Shown here in pieces: positions 1 to 6,970 of a stretch of DNA of 14,216 bases. The DNA is from an uncultured Lachnospiraceae bacterium (GTDB lineage: Bacteria > Bacillota > Clostridia > Lachnospirales > Lachnospiraceae): positions 1 through 14,216 of the forward strand of contig CAMWKA010000015.1 in assembly GCA_947174725.1 (NCBI GenBank), given 5' to 3'. The notes under the pieces were generated by a model, which was given only the letters and a program-made list of their open reading frames with translations, ran no database searches and was not told the origin of the DNA. The position numbers and the translations under genes were made by a program. How positions within the stretch are numbered: the first letter of the stretch is position 1; every line of letters starts with the position of its first letter.

Positions 1-508
1 CTTCCGGTTCTATGTAATTTTCTCTTGGGATCTCGCCAAAGCTTCCGTCACATGTTACGACCACACCAATTGTGGAATGGTCCCGGATCACCTTGCCGGT
101 TCCTACTTCCGCCGCCTCCGTGAAAGGAATCTCCTCTTCAAACCATGGCGTCTTCACCATGCGTTCTTCATCTTCCTCCATATGTCCGGCAGCCCCTTCC
201 ACCATATAACCGACGCAGTCGATCAGCCGTATCTTTACTCTCGTCTCATCATTTAATGAAATTTCCGCCGCTTCCTTTGGAATAAACTTCGGTTCTGTGG
301 TCGTAATTGTCCTGCCGCCGGAACTCTGTGGAAGTTCATCCACGGCACGATTCTTTTCATGTTCCCCCGTCATATTAGGAAGCACCAGAAGATCCATAAA
401 CCGCTTGATAAATGTTGATTTTCCCGTCCGGACCGGCCCAACTACACCGATATAGATCTCCCCTTTCGTCCGAACCTCCATATCCTTGTAGATGTCACGA
501 TATTCCAT
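1..508 (-). CDS. spoIVA: Stage IV sporulation protein A, N-terminal part (cut by window edge)
   Basis: SpoIVA is the ATPase that polymerises on the forespore surface and forms the base layer of the spore coat. I translated the minus strand from ATG 508-506; the product starts MEYRDIYKDMEVRTKGEIYI. About 169 of the usual roughly 490 residues are present and the frame stays open to base 1. Visible are Walker A GPVRTGKST (residues 24-32), the DELPQS segment (58-63), TEPKF (71-75) and a Walker-B-like IRLIDCVG (93-100), followed by TPWFEEEIPF and HSTIGVV, all in the same order as in Bacillus subtilis SpoIVA. A good ribosome site (AAAGGAGA, 519-526) precedes the ATG. The gene is transcribed away from the ABC cassette, and a sigma-E-like promoter lies about 100 bases upstream, fitting mother-cell expression. 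The identification is firm; only the C-terminal part is missing from view. Confidence 0.97.
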   Translation of the reverse strand, partial: MEYRDIYKDMEVRTKGEIYIGVVGPVRTGKSTFIKRFMDLLVLPNMTGEHEKNRAVDELPQSSGGRTITTTEPKFIPKEAAEISLNDETRVKIRLIDCVGYMVEGAAGHMEEDEERMVKTPWFEEEIPFTEAAEVGTGKVIRDHSTIGVVVTCDGSFGEIPRENYIEPE

Positions 509-610
509 ACTCCAACTTTCTCCTTTCCATGGTCTGGCAATCTGTACCATCAGGCACATCCGGAACTCTTTCCTCTTCCTCCGGCTCTACCCATATTGTT
601 TTCCGATATC

Positions 611-640
611 AATATATGAACCCCCGGAACATATTATGAC
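611..640 (-). promoter_or_regulatory. Candidate sigma-E promoter of spoIVA
   Basis: On the minus strand, GTCATAAT (640-633) and CATATATT (618-611) are separated by 14 bases. The sigma-E consensus is roughly GTCATATT, 13-15 bases, CATACAAT, so both boxes match well. Transcription would start near 604 and give a leader of about 95 bases before spoIVA. In Bacillus, spoIVA is known to be under sigma-E in the mother cell. The match is by eye and the region is AT-rich, so chance resemblance is possible. Confidence 0.55.
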
Positions 641-657
641 TTTTATCATGAAATAAA

Positions 658-686
658 TTGCAATGGCACCTATCTTTTGATACAAT
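658..686 (+). promoter_or_regulatory. Candidate sigma-A promoter for the ABC cassette
   Basis: A -35 box TTGCAA (658-663) and a -10 box TACAAT (681-686) are separated by exactly 17 bases. Transcription would start near 692-694, at the left edge of the first hairpin, leaving a leader of about 185 bases before the ABC ATPase. It is the best promoter I can see between spoIVA and the cassette. Confidence 0.6.
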
Positions 687-687
687 A

Positions 688-749
688 TAGCATGTCAGCA
701 GGAAATCAAGCGCGAACGCAGTGAGTATTTGATTTCACCTGACATGCTA
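688..749 (+). repeat. Long imperfect inverted repeat, hairpin 1 of the leader
   Basis: The left arm (688-709) starts TAGCATGTCAG and ends GAAATCAA; the right arm (729-749) is its complement with a one- to two-base bulge in the middle. The arms give 11 uninterrupted pairs, a small bulge and about 8 more. The loop contains a further small stem, GCG-CGAA-CGC (710-719). No U-tract follows, so it does not look like an intrinsic terminator. It could be the start of a structured mRNA leader or an interspersed palindromic repeat. The fold was worked out by eye. Confidence 0.75.
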
Positions 750-753
750 GTGA

Positions 754-812
754 AAGAATCTAATCTGCGAAGCAGATTTTAAGCGCGGCAGACGCGTAGC
801 GGCTGGATTCTT
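754..812 (+). repeat. Branched inverted repeat, hairpin 2 of the leader
   Basis: An outer stem AAGAATC (754-760) pairs with GATTCTT (806-812). It encloses a perfect 7-pair hairpin AATCTGC-GAA-GCAGATT (762-778) and a short GC-rich hairpin CGCG-GCAGA-CGCG (784-796). Together they would make a small three-way junction. Two nested perfect stems inside a third are unlikely by chance, but whether the unit acts as RNA or as a DNA repeat cannot be told from one copy. Confidence 0.6.
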
Positions 813-820
813 GAGCTTAT

Positions 821-846
821 TATACGCTAAGGAAATCAGGCGTATA
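821..846 (+). repeat. Hairpin 3 of the leader
   Basis: TATACGC (821-827) pairs perfectly with GCGTATA (840-846) around a 12-base loop. The loop contains GGAAATCA, also found in the left arm of hairpin 1 (701-708). The hairpin ends 21 bases before the GAGG ribosome site of the ABC ATPase, close enough to influence access to it. No U-tract follows. Confidence 0.5.
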
Positions 847-878
847 CGTTGCGCGGCATAACACTATGAGGAACTTCC

Positions 879-1556
879 ATGCATATGATTGAAATTGACA
901 ATATAAACTTTTCCTATAAACGAAATCCCATTTTAAAAAATCTCTCCCTGCAGATCGATCAGGGAGAATGTATCGGCATTGTGGGCGCCAACGGCTGTGG
1001 AAAATCCACTCTCCTTTCCATCCTTGCCGGAAGCAGGCGCGCGGCATCCGCTTCCATGATCTATGACGGAAAAGATATCGCCGGAAATGCCAAAGTCCTG
1101 TCCCGCCTGATAGGCTATGTTCCGCAGGAGAATCCGCTCCTTCCGGAACTAAGTGCATATGACAATCTGTTTCTCTGGTTTCACGGAAACAAAAAGGCTT
1201 TTGAGCAGGCGTTGCATCAGGAATCCATGGAAATGCTGATGTTAACAGACTTTCTCCATAAGCCGTCAAAAAGTTTATCCGGTGGCATGAAAAAAAGAGT
1301 CAGCCTTGGGATTGCGCTGTTAAACGATCCCAGACTTTTGATCTTAGATGAACCCTCTGTGGCTCTGGATCTTCCCTGCAAGCAGGATATGCATCATTAT
1401 CTCAGCAAATGCCTGTCTTCCGGAAAAACCGTTCTGATCACGACTCATGAAGAAGCGGAACTTGACCTTTGTACCACGCTTTATATCTTGAAAAATGGTT
1501 CACTTCATAAAGTAAACAAAGATTTAAGAGGCGCTGATCTGATCAGCCGGTTTTAA
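879..1556 (+). CDS. ABC transporter ATP-binding protein
   Basis: This is the cytoplasmic ATPase that would power the two permeases encoded downstream. At 225 residues it is the usual size of a stand-alone nucleotide-binding domain. The full motif set is present: Walker A GANGCGKST (36-44), Q-loop glutamine (83, in VPQENP), signature LSGGM (133-137), Walker B LLILD with catalytic E158, D-loop SVALD (160-164) and switch histidine H190. It should therefore be active. ATG 879 was chosen because GAGG (868-871) lies 7 bases before it; a second ATG at 885 would place that site 13 bases away. The protein resembles the CcmA-type ATPases paired with ABC-2 exporters, including drug and bacteriocin exporters, but the substrate cannot be read from it. 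A 39-base gap leads to the next gene on the same strand, consistent with an operon. Confidence 0.93.
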   Translation: MHMIEIDNINFSYKRNPILKNLSLQIDQGECIGIVGANGCGKSTLLSILAGSRRAASASMIYDGKDIAGNAKVLSRLIGYVPQENPLLPELSAYDNLFLWFHGNKKAFEQALHQESMEMLMLTDFLHKPSKSLSGGMKKRVSLGIALLNDPRLLILDEPSVALDLPCKQDMHHYLSKCLSSGKTVLITTHEEAELDLCTTLYILKNGSLHKVNKDLRGADLISRF

Positions 1557-1595
1557 GAAAGTTCTTACCAATTTAAGAAAGGAAGCATATCATCT

Positions 1596-3374
1596 ATGAA
1601 ATCAAAAAAGGCCATTTTTATTATTATCCCCATCTGTATTGCTTTAGTTGCAGCCATTGTATTGACGGTTCTCGTTGTAACAGGCGCTTTTCTATCTCCT
1701 AAGGCAAGAGTCATGCTCGCGCTTTCCAGAACCTTTGGATCAAGCAGCATTATCTCAGAATATTCCGGCAATCAGAGTGTTTCCGAATATGGATATGCTC
1801 CGGAATACCTTGCCGATCTGTTAAAAGCATCCAACACGTTAGAATCCATGAGGGAACGGGGATATTCCGTCGAGGCCTCCTATGCCCTGTCAGAGCTTGA
1901 CACAACAGATCTTGTGGGCTATGGCACATTATCAAACATCGGTATGAAAGTTGCCGGAGATGTTGATACCATCAACCGGGTCGCCTATTATGATTTGACT
2001 ATGCAGTACAACTTTCTTAAAATTTCCCTCGGAAAATATTACCTCACCGACAAGGCAATTTCTATGGCAATGCCAAGTTATTTTGACGGGTATCTTACTC
2101 TCCCTACCGATACCTTCGGAACTTCCTATAATGCTTCCATATTCCCATCCATATTAGGTGAGATTCCTCAGGAACTTGAATCCTCGATTTCTTTTTCCGC
2201 CTATGATCTGTTCTGTCCTTCCACACCGGACAAAGACTCTTTTATGGCTGCTGAAGATACCATTTCGATCTTAAAGGAATTTTACGACAATATAGAGGTG
2301 GATAAAACCGGCAGAACAAGATCTATCCTGATTGGCACAAAACAGCAGGAATGTGACGAATATCGGATCACATTGGCAGAAGAAGATGTCCTGTCGCTGT
2401 TCGAAGCTTACGAAGACTGGTATTTTTCCGCCAACCAGGAGACCATTGAAAATTACAATGTATATTATACTTATCTCTGCTCCCTCGACAGCTCCTTTGC
2501 GGATTTCCCTTCCTCCTACGAGGATTTACTCAGGGAGATCTTTGACGGATACAAAGAGCTGATAGCTGTAGACCATGAAATATATGTATATCTGGATCAT
2601 AAGGACCGGCTGGCCGCTGCGTCCTATGAAATTGAACTGGATACCGGCAGCATCCAAAGTATGTTCGGCGATGATTCCGCTGAATTGGACCTGCTCGATG
2701 AAATCGGTGACGAACTTGATTTTGATGATTTGTGGGGTGATGTTTTTTATGATGTTTTCATCGACAATTATCCCGATGTTGATTATGATATCGCTGACGA
2801 TTCCACGGACGATTCCGACTTTCCCGAAACCTGTACTATATCCACGGAAATCGTATTTCACGGCAGGGATTACTTGCCGGAACGGTACGAGGGTTCTTTT
2901 CTGATCGATTTCAATAATGGGTATTCCTGTGAAGCAAACTATACGGGTGAAAACAGAACCGATAACAACGATATCTATCACAGTGTTCTGAACGTTGCGC
3001 TCGATCTGGAAGGCGATAGCGATTCCTACAGTTATGATATCGCATATGAAGCATCCTATCAGGCCGATGATAAAAACCTTACCGTGGAACTGACGTTAAC
3101 TGATGAAGACCGCATAGATCTGCTGAACATTGTTTCAGACAGTACCCTATCGCTGAAGGACGATACCATAGAGTTTAATTTGGAAGAATTAACATTGACA
3201 GTCGGCTCCGGGGCTGATGAATCGGGAGTTACCATTGACGCGGAAGTTTCCTTTTCTCCTCTGACAGACCGTGTCCCTCTCCCTGAAGGAAAAGAGCGCA
3301 ACCTGTTTACCATGAGCATGCAAGATTATGAACAGTTTTTTGATGAGATAGCCAATGGTTTGTGGTGGTGGTAA
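1596..3374 (+). CDS. Large membrane-anchored acidic extracytoplasmic protein of unknown function
   Basis: I do not recognise this 592-residue protein. It has a basic N-terminus (MKSKK) and one hydrophobic segment (about 6-30) with no lipobox cysteine, so it is probably held by a single N-terminal anchor with the rest outside the cell. The body alternates short beta-like strands and is acidic throughout. Residues 359-408 are extreme, with 22 Asp/Glu in 50 positions. Five cysteines lie outside the anchor (207, 253, 295, 413, 445), so disulfides are possible. The protein ends in three tryptophans. Start ATG 1596 follows AAAGGAAG (1578-1585). The gene sits between an ABC ATPase and two ABC-2 permeases with gaps of 39 and 35 bases, suggesting it works with that transporter, perhaps as a substrate-binding or accessory subunit. 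The overall look recalls clostridial secreted proteins of LolA/LppX-like beta-sheet type, but that is only an impression. Confidence 0.85.
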   Translation: MKSKKAIFIIIPICIALVAAIVLTVLVVTGAFLSPKARVMLALSRTFGSSSIISEYSGNQSVSEYGYAPEYLADLLKASNTLESMRERGYSVEASYALSELDTTDLVGYGTLSNIGMKVAGDVDTINRVAYYDLTMQYNFLKISLGKYYLTDKAISMAMPSYFDGYLTLPTDTFGTSYNASIFPSILGEIPQELESSISFSAYDLFCPSTPDKDSFMAAEDTISILKEFYDNIEVDKTGRTRSILIGTKQQECDEYRITLAEEDVLSLFEAYEDWYFSANQETIENYNVYYTYLCSLDSSFADFPSSYEDLLREIFDGYKELIAVDHEIYVYLDHKDRLAAASYEIELDTGSIQSMFGDDSAELDLLDEIGDELDFDDLWGDVFYDVFIDNYPDVDYDIADDSTDDSDFPETCTISTEIVFHGRDYLPERYEGSFLIDFNNGYSCEANYTGENRTDNNDIYHSVLNVALDLEGDSDSYSYDIAYEASYQADDKNLTVELTLTDEDRIDLLNIVSDSTLSLKDDTIEFNLEELTLTVGSGADESGVTIDAEVSFSPLTDRVPLPEGKERNLFTMSMQDYEQFFDEIANGLWWW

Positions 3375-3396
3375 TCACTGCCGTAGATTTTACAGT

Positions 3397-3402
3397 AGGG
3401 AG
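3397..3402 (+). promoter_or_regulatory. Ribosome binding site that fixes the first permease start
   Basis: AGGGAG lies 7 bases before ATG 3410. The frame is open back to an ATG at 3362, but that codon lies inside the end of the preceding gene, has no ribosome site, and would add 16 residues with no recognisable role. The site decides for 3410. Confidence 0.75.
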
Positions 3403-3409
3403 AAGATCT

Positions 3410-4648
3410 ATGTCCGCATTGATAAAATGCTGTTCTGTAGAATTGAAAAAGGGAATCAAAGAACTTCCTTACGCATTGTTGGGAATGTTAGTGCTGTGCC
3501 TGATTCTGGGCACAGTTGCTTTCTGTGCCTCAAAGCTCCTTTATCGCCAGGAAGAACTGTCGCGTTCTGATATCGCGGTGGTTACTGATGATATAGAGGA
3601 TTCCTATCTGCAGCTTGCATTGAACCTCATCGGCAATATGGACAGCACTTCCCTTACAATGGATTTTCATGTTATGTCTGAGCCGGAAGCCCGTTCAGCC
3701 TTGCAGAATCGTCAGATCATTGCCATTCTTTTTCTTCCGGAACAATTGATCAACGGGATCCTTTATGGAACCAACCCGCCCATCCATGTTCTATTTGCGA
3801 CGAAGGATGCGCTTTCCTCTGTTTTCCTGACGGAAACGACCCTTGCCGGTGCAAGGCTCCTATCCGGCGCACAGGCCGCGATTTATGCAACCGGCGAGAT
3901 TTACACCGCACTAGGCATGCAGGATGCTCTTTCTGACACCTATGACAAGATCAACCGGACCAATCTTAACTACGCGCTGAACCGGGAAAAACTCTTTCTC
4001 GAAGACGCCACCTCTTTACAGGGAACCCACAGTACCGCGATCTATTATGCCGCGGCCGGTATCCTGCTTGTCATGTTATTTATCACAACCGCATTTACAA
4101 CGATGCTGCGGCGGGAGAGCCGGGACTATTACCAGCTTTTATTCAGTCGCAACGTATCTTCCATCCAGTATCTGCTTGCAAAAATATGCAGCTTTGCCCT
4201 GGTCTTCTTTCTGCTACAGATCCTGTTTTATCTGATTGCCTCATCAGTCCCTGCATTGCAGGAGATGGAAGGACTGGGTCTCCGTCCCCGCAACCTCTTT
4301 CGTAACAACTGTCTGCTCTTCTTCCTGATCAACAGTTTGTTTCTCGCAACCTATGCCAATATGATATTTCTTGCGGCAAAAGATGTTTCCGGCGGGATTC
4401 TGATTTCCTACAGCGTCAGCAGCCTGATGGCATTCTGTTCCGGCTGTATCATCCCTGCCGCGTTTTTCCCGGCCTCACTGCAAAAGATATCATCTTATCT
4501 TCCTGCTTATCATCTGCACAAAGGACTGATTGAACTGCTGGAAGGCTCGCGGATCACCTTATCCGTTCCTGTCCTGATCTATCCGGCGATCTTCTTCCTG
4601 TTCTGCATGATCATATTCTGTTGCCGCAGGAGGTATAACCACTTATGA
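3410..4648 (+). CDS. ABC-2 type transporter permease, first subunit
   Basis: This 412-residue membrane protein has the layout of the ABC-2 permease family with a large outside domain. One membrane segment lies near the N-terminus (about 21-43), then an extracytoplasmic region of about 165 residues, then five hydrophobic segments (about 210-232, 254-280, 300-322, 328-355 and 385-405), ending in the basic tail CCRRRYNHL. It would form half of the membrane pore for the ATPase at 879. The stretch SGCIIPAAFFP in segment five resembles the conserved region late in ABC-2 permeases. Its stop TGA overlaps the ATG of the next gene (ATGA at 4645-4648), which indicates translational coupling and points to a heterodimer. 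Transport direction is inferred to be export, as is usual for ABC-2 proteins; the substrate is unknown. Confidence 0.85.
   Translation: MSALIKCCSVELKKGIKELPYALLGMLVLCLILGTVAFCASKLLYRQEELSRSDIAVVTDDIEDSYLQLALNLIGNMDSTSLTMDFHVMSEPEARSALQNRQIIAILFLPEQLINGILYGTNPPIHVLFATKDALSSVFLTETTLAGARLLSGAQAAIYATGEIYTALGMQDALSDTYDKINRTNLNYALNREKLFLEDATSLQGTHSTAIYYAAAGILLVMLFITTAFTTMLRRESRDYYQLLFSRNVSSIQYLLAKICSFALVFFLLQILFYLIASSVPALQEMEGLGLRPRNLFRNNCLLFFLINSLFLATYANMIFLAAKDVSGGILISYSVSSLMAFCSGCIIPAAFFPASLQKISSYLPAYHLHKGLIELLEGSRITLSVPVLIYPAIFFLFCMIIFCCRRRYNHL
4628..4633 (+). promoter_or_regulatory. Strong ribosome binding site inside the upstream permease gene
   Basis: AGGAGG lies within the last codons of the first permease, 11 bases before ATG 4645 of the second. 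Together with the ATGA stop-start overlap it supports coupled translation of the two permeases. Confidence 0.7.
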
Positions 4649-5730
4649 GATTCCCACGATTATTTCATATGTTATTAAAACAATATCTCCGTAAACCGGA
4701 ATGTCTGCTTCTGCTGCTTTCCCTGCCGGTTCTGACTATCCTGTTTTCCCATGTGGCAAAGACGGAAGATCAGCCGATACAAGCGGCATGCTATCTTCCC
4801 TCCGTTACCCAGGAAGATCTTGATGACGCTGCCGCTGATTCCGGTGCCGCGCTTCAGACAGATACGGCTCTGACATCGCTTGCGCATAAACTTTCTACGT
4901 ATGACGGATTATATACTTTCCGACTCTGCGCTTCTGAGCAGGAAGTCTATGATACCGTTGCTACCGGTCATGCCGAATGTGGTTACATCTTTTCAGAAAC
5001 TCTTTATGAAGAACTGTTAAGCGGCAACCTAAAAGGTCTGATCACCACAGTTGCCTCTCCTTCCACCACGATGCTGCCCATCATCAATGAGACCGTTTAC
5101 TCTTTTGTATTTGAAGATCTTGCCTTGCTTTCCTTAGAACAGTATCTTGCGGACGACAGCGCTGTCTCCGCAGAATATGATGTCCTGTATGATAATGATA
5201 TGATCGAAGAACTTTATCAAAAATATATGCTTGGTGATTCCACCTTCCATTTTGAATATGAAGGCAGTCCGGAAGATTACCGTCTGACCGCGGCGACCGT
5301 ACTCCTTTCCCCGATCCGCGGACTGCTGTCGGTGCTGATGCTGTTATCCGCGTTGACCGGAGCCATCTCCTACTACCGTCTTTCCGAAAATCAGGTATTC
5401 GATACTTGGAAAGTCCGTGCAGGCTGTATCATCATCCCGGTCCTCTGTACCGCTCCGGTCATGCTGCTTTGCATTTATTTCGCGGGACTTGGCACCGGTC
5501 TTGGAAAAGAGATCTGCCTCCTGATTCTGTATGCCGCTGCCTGCGTCATTGCAACGACACTTATGACTTTATTCATCAAAAAAAGGGTAATATTTACTTC
5601 TCTATTACCCCTTTTCATCCTTGCGTGTCTGGTCTTCACACCGGTATTTATCGATATCTCGGTATTTCTGCCGGCTTTGAAACCGCTGTCATATCTTTTC
5701 CTGCCATATTACTATCTGAAATTTTTCTAA
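4645..5730 (+). CDS. ABC-2 type transporter permease, second subunit
   Basis: This 361-residue protein has the same plan as its neighbour and is probably its heterodimer partner. The N-terminus is basic, one membrane segment follows (about 19-36), then an outside domain of about 175 residues, then four hydrophobic segments (about 216-243, 258-282, 288-311 and 314-336) and a hydrophobic C-terminal stretch (343-361) that could be a fifth segment or lie in the interface. It ends abruptly in YYYLKFF with no basic tail, unlike the first permease. The start overlaps the previous stop and has a strong AGGAGG upstream. It is the last gene of the cassette, and its stop codon is part of a hairpin shared with the convergent VWA gene. 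The outside domain resembles that of YhgE/YhaP-type permeases only in general layout. Confidence 0.82.
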   Translation: MRFPRLFHMLLKQYLRKPECLLLLLSLPVLTILFSHVAKTEDQPIQAACYLPSVTQEDLDDAAADSGAALQTDTALTSLAHKLSTYDGLYTFRLCASEQEVYDTVATGHAECGYIFSETLYEELLSGNLKGLITTVASPSTTMLPIINETVYSFVFEDLALLSLEQYLADDSAVSAEYDVLYDNDMIEELYQKYMLGDSTFHFEYEGSPEDYRLTAATVLLSPIRGLLSVLMLLSALTGAISYYRLSENQVFDTWKVRAGCIIIPVLCTAPVMLLCIYFAGLGTGLGKEICLLILYAAACVIATTLMTLFIKKRVIFTSLLPLFILACLVFTPVFIDISVFLPALKPLSYLFLPYYYLKFF

Positions 5731-5748
5731 GGGAACAGCGTTTCCTTA
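5728..5748. repeat. Hairpin spanning both convergent stop codons
   Basis: TAAGGGAAC (5728-5736) pairs with GTTTCCTTA (5740-5748) around the loop AGC, giving 9 pairs with one G-U. The outer triplets of the two arms are the stop codons of the second permease (plus strand) and of the VWA gene (minus strand). Neither strand has a U-tract after the stem, so it is at best a weak bidirectional terminator or a block to convergent transcription. Confidence 0.5.
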
Positions 5749-6948
5749 GACGCGCCTCATCAGGATCTCCATAGCGTCATTCAACCCCGCAACCGTCAAC
5801 GGCAGCATCGGAAACAATGCCTTGATCCGTGTCTCCGCTTCCCGCCATGGCGCAGGAACCAAAGACATCTTCGGATTGAGCCAGACGATCTTTTTATATT
5901 TTCTGCGCATCCTCATAAGCCATTCTTCACCGGAATATCCGCCGTTCGGTCCGCGGTAGTTTCCATCCTTCGCATATAATTCCTCCGGAGCCATAGCGGC
6001 ATCGCCCACGATGATCACCTTAAAATCCTTATCCAGATTGCGGAACATCCATTCTGTCTCGATCCAGTCGCCATTCTCACATTCCGGCGTCTTATAGACA
6101 TGGGAATAGATGCAGTTATGAAAATAATATGCTTTCACTTCCTTGTAATGATTGGATTTGTGTACCGCCTGAAACAATTCATTTAACAGATTGCAGTACG
6201 GTATCATCGTTCCACCGGAATCCATCAGCAAAAGCAGTTTGACGGAATTTTTTCTCGGTCTGTCCATTACGATCTGCAAGCATCCGCCATTGTTGCATGT
6301 CTTATCTACAGTCTGATCGATATCCAGTTCAGTCTTAGGGATATCCAGCTTCGTTGAAAACTGTCTGAGCTTGCGAAGCGCCATCTGGAACTGTCGGTTA
6401 TCCAGCATCCGGTCATCCCTGAAATCGCGGTATTTTCTCGCCCCGATCACCTGAAACGCCGACTGGTATCCGGTACTTCCGCCAACCCTGATGCCGCCGA
6501 TATTGCCGCCTGTATTCCCAAACGAAGTTTTTCCCATCGTACCGATCCAGTAAGAACCGCCGTTGTGTTCACTATCCTGATCTTTCAGACGCTGCTTATA
6601 CTTCTGCTCCACATCATCTTTATCGATCTGGATCTGCTCCACCCGGTTTAAATACTCCTTATCTTCTTCATGAAGCAGATCGTTCATTTCCGGTTTATCC
6701 AGCCACCGTAACATCCGGTTCGTCACTTCATCATCGGAACGGATCCCTTTGAAGCACTCGTCAAATGCCATGTCAAACTTATCAAAATCCGTCTCGCTTT
6801 TGACTAAGATCATCCTGGCGACATAATAAAACTTTGTCAGGCTGCCTTCACAAAGCCCCTGATCCAATGCCTGCTGCAGCGTCAGCCACTCGCTGAGCGT
6901 TACTTCCAACCCTTTATTTTTTAATGTCTGAAAAAATATACCGAACAT
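5746..6948 (-). CDS. CoxE-like von Willebrand factor A domain protein
   Basis: This 400-residue protein belongs to the VWA proteins that travel with MoxR ATPases. As a pair they act as metal-loading or protein-remodelling chaperones in the cytoplasm. The N-terminal half is helical and begins MFGIFFQTLKNKGLEVTLSEW, typical of the family. A glycine-rich linker follows (about 130-161), then the VWA domain from about 237. Its metal site reads DSGGT (243-247) instead of the usual DxSxS, so the middle serine is glycine and the last is threonine. A conserved-looking VGDAAMAPEEL lies at 314-324. ATG 6948 was chosen because family members begin MF..FF; the frame extends 4 codons to a GTG at 6960 that has no ribosome site. 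The preceding ATPase gene ends 22 bases upstream on the same strand, so the two are almost certainly co-transcribed. The client protein is unknown. Confidence 0.87.
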   Translation of the reverse strand: MFGIFFQTLKNKGLEVTLSEWLTLQQALDQGLCEGSLTKFYYVARMILVKSETDFDKFDMAFDECFKGIRSDDEVTNRMLRWLDKPEMNDLLHEEDKEYLNRVEQIQIDKDDVEQKYKQRLKDQDSEHNGGSYWIGTMGKTSFGNTGGNIGGIRVGGSTGYQSAFQVIGARKYRDFRDDRMLDNRQFQMALRKLRQFSTKLDIPKTELDIDQTVDKTCNNGGCLQIVMDRPRKNSVKLLLLMDSGGTMIPYCNLLNELFQAVHKSNHYKEVKAYYFHNCIYSHVYKTPECENGDWIETEWMFRNLDKDFKVIIVGDAAMAPEELYAKDGNYRGPNGGYSGEEWLMRMRRKYKKIVWLNPKMSLVPAPWREAETRIKALFPMLPLTVAGLNDAMEILMRRV

Positions 6949-6951
6949 AAT

Positions 6952-6956
6952 CCCCC
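6952..6956 (-). promoter_or_regulatory. Unusual ribosome site (G-run) before the VWA gene
   Basis: GGGGG lies only 3 bases before ATG 6948, closer than the usual 5-9, and no AGGAGG-like site is present. Translation may rely partly on coupling to the moxR-like gene, which stops at 6971. Confidence 0.35.
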
Positions 6957-6970
6957 GCACTAGTATTATT

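Larger units (their letters stand above)
509..878. other. Divergent intergenic region between spoIVA and the ABC cassette
   Basis: This 370-base stretch has no convincing gene. A 75-codon open frame on the plus strand (412-639) overlaps the start of spoIVA and has no family resemblance. The left half carries the spoIVA ribosome site and its sigma-E-like promoter. The right half carries a plus-strand sigma-A-like promoter (658-686), three hairpins in a row (688-749, 754-812, 821-846) and the ribosome site GAGG at 868-871 for the ABC ATPase. Confidence 0.75.

Noticed and set aside
412..639. A 75-codon plus-strand frame overlapping the start of spoIVA.
   Set aside because: It has no clear ribosome site, overlaps a certain gene and its promoter, and its composition is arbitrary.
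688..749. Hairpin 1 as an intrinsic terminator.
   Set aside because: No U-tract follows on either strand, and no gene converges on it from the left on the plus strand.
688..878. A known riboswitch or T-box leader before the ABC ATPase.
   Set aside because: I saw no T-box sequence and could not match the fold to a riboswitch class that I can recognise.
820..1269. A 149-codon open frame on the minus strand over the ABC ATPase gene.
   Set aside because: It lies opposite a gene with a complete motif set, has no family resemblance, and its translation is rich in Trp, Arg and Cys as expected of a shadow frame.
2526..2981. A 151-codon minus-strand frame with many Ile and Val, looking faintly membrane-like.
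   Set aside because: It is the reverse image of the Asp-rich codons (GAT/GAC become ATC/GTC) of the acidic protein, which explains the Ile/Val content.
3362..3409. A longer start for the first permease, adding 16 residues (MVVVITAVDF...).
   Set aside because: The extra codons begin inside the end of the preceding gene and lack a ribosome site, while ATG 3410 has AGGGAG at 7 bases.
879..5730. Assigning the cassette to a named drug or bacteriocin exporter such as BcrAB or a lantibiotic immunity LanFEG set.
   Set aside because: The ATPase is too generic, the permeases have large outside domains unlike BcrB or LanE/LanG, and no precursor peptide, modification enzyme or two-component system is nearby.
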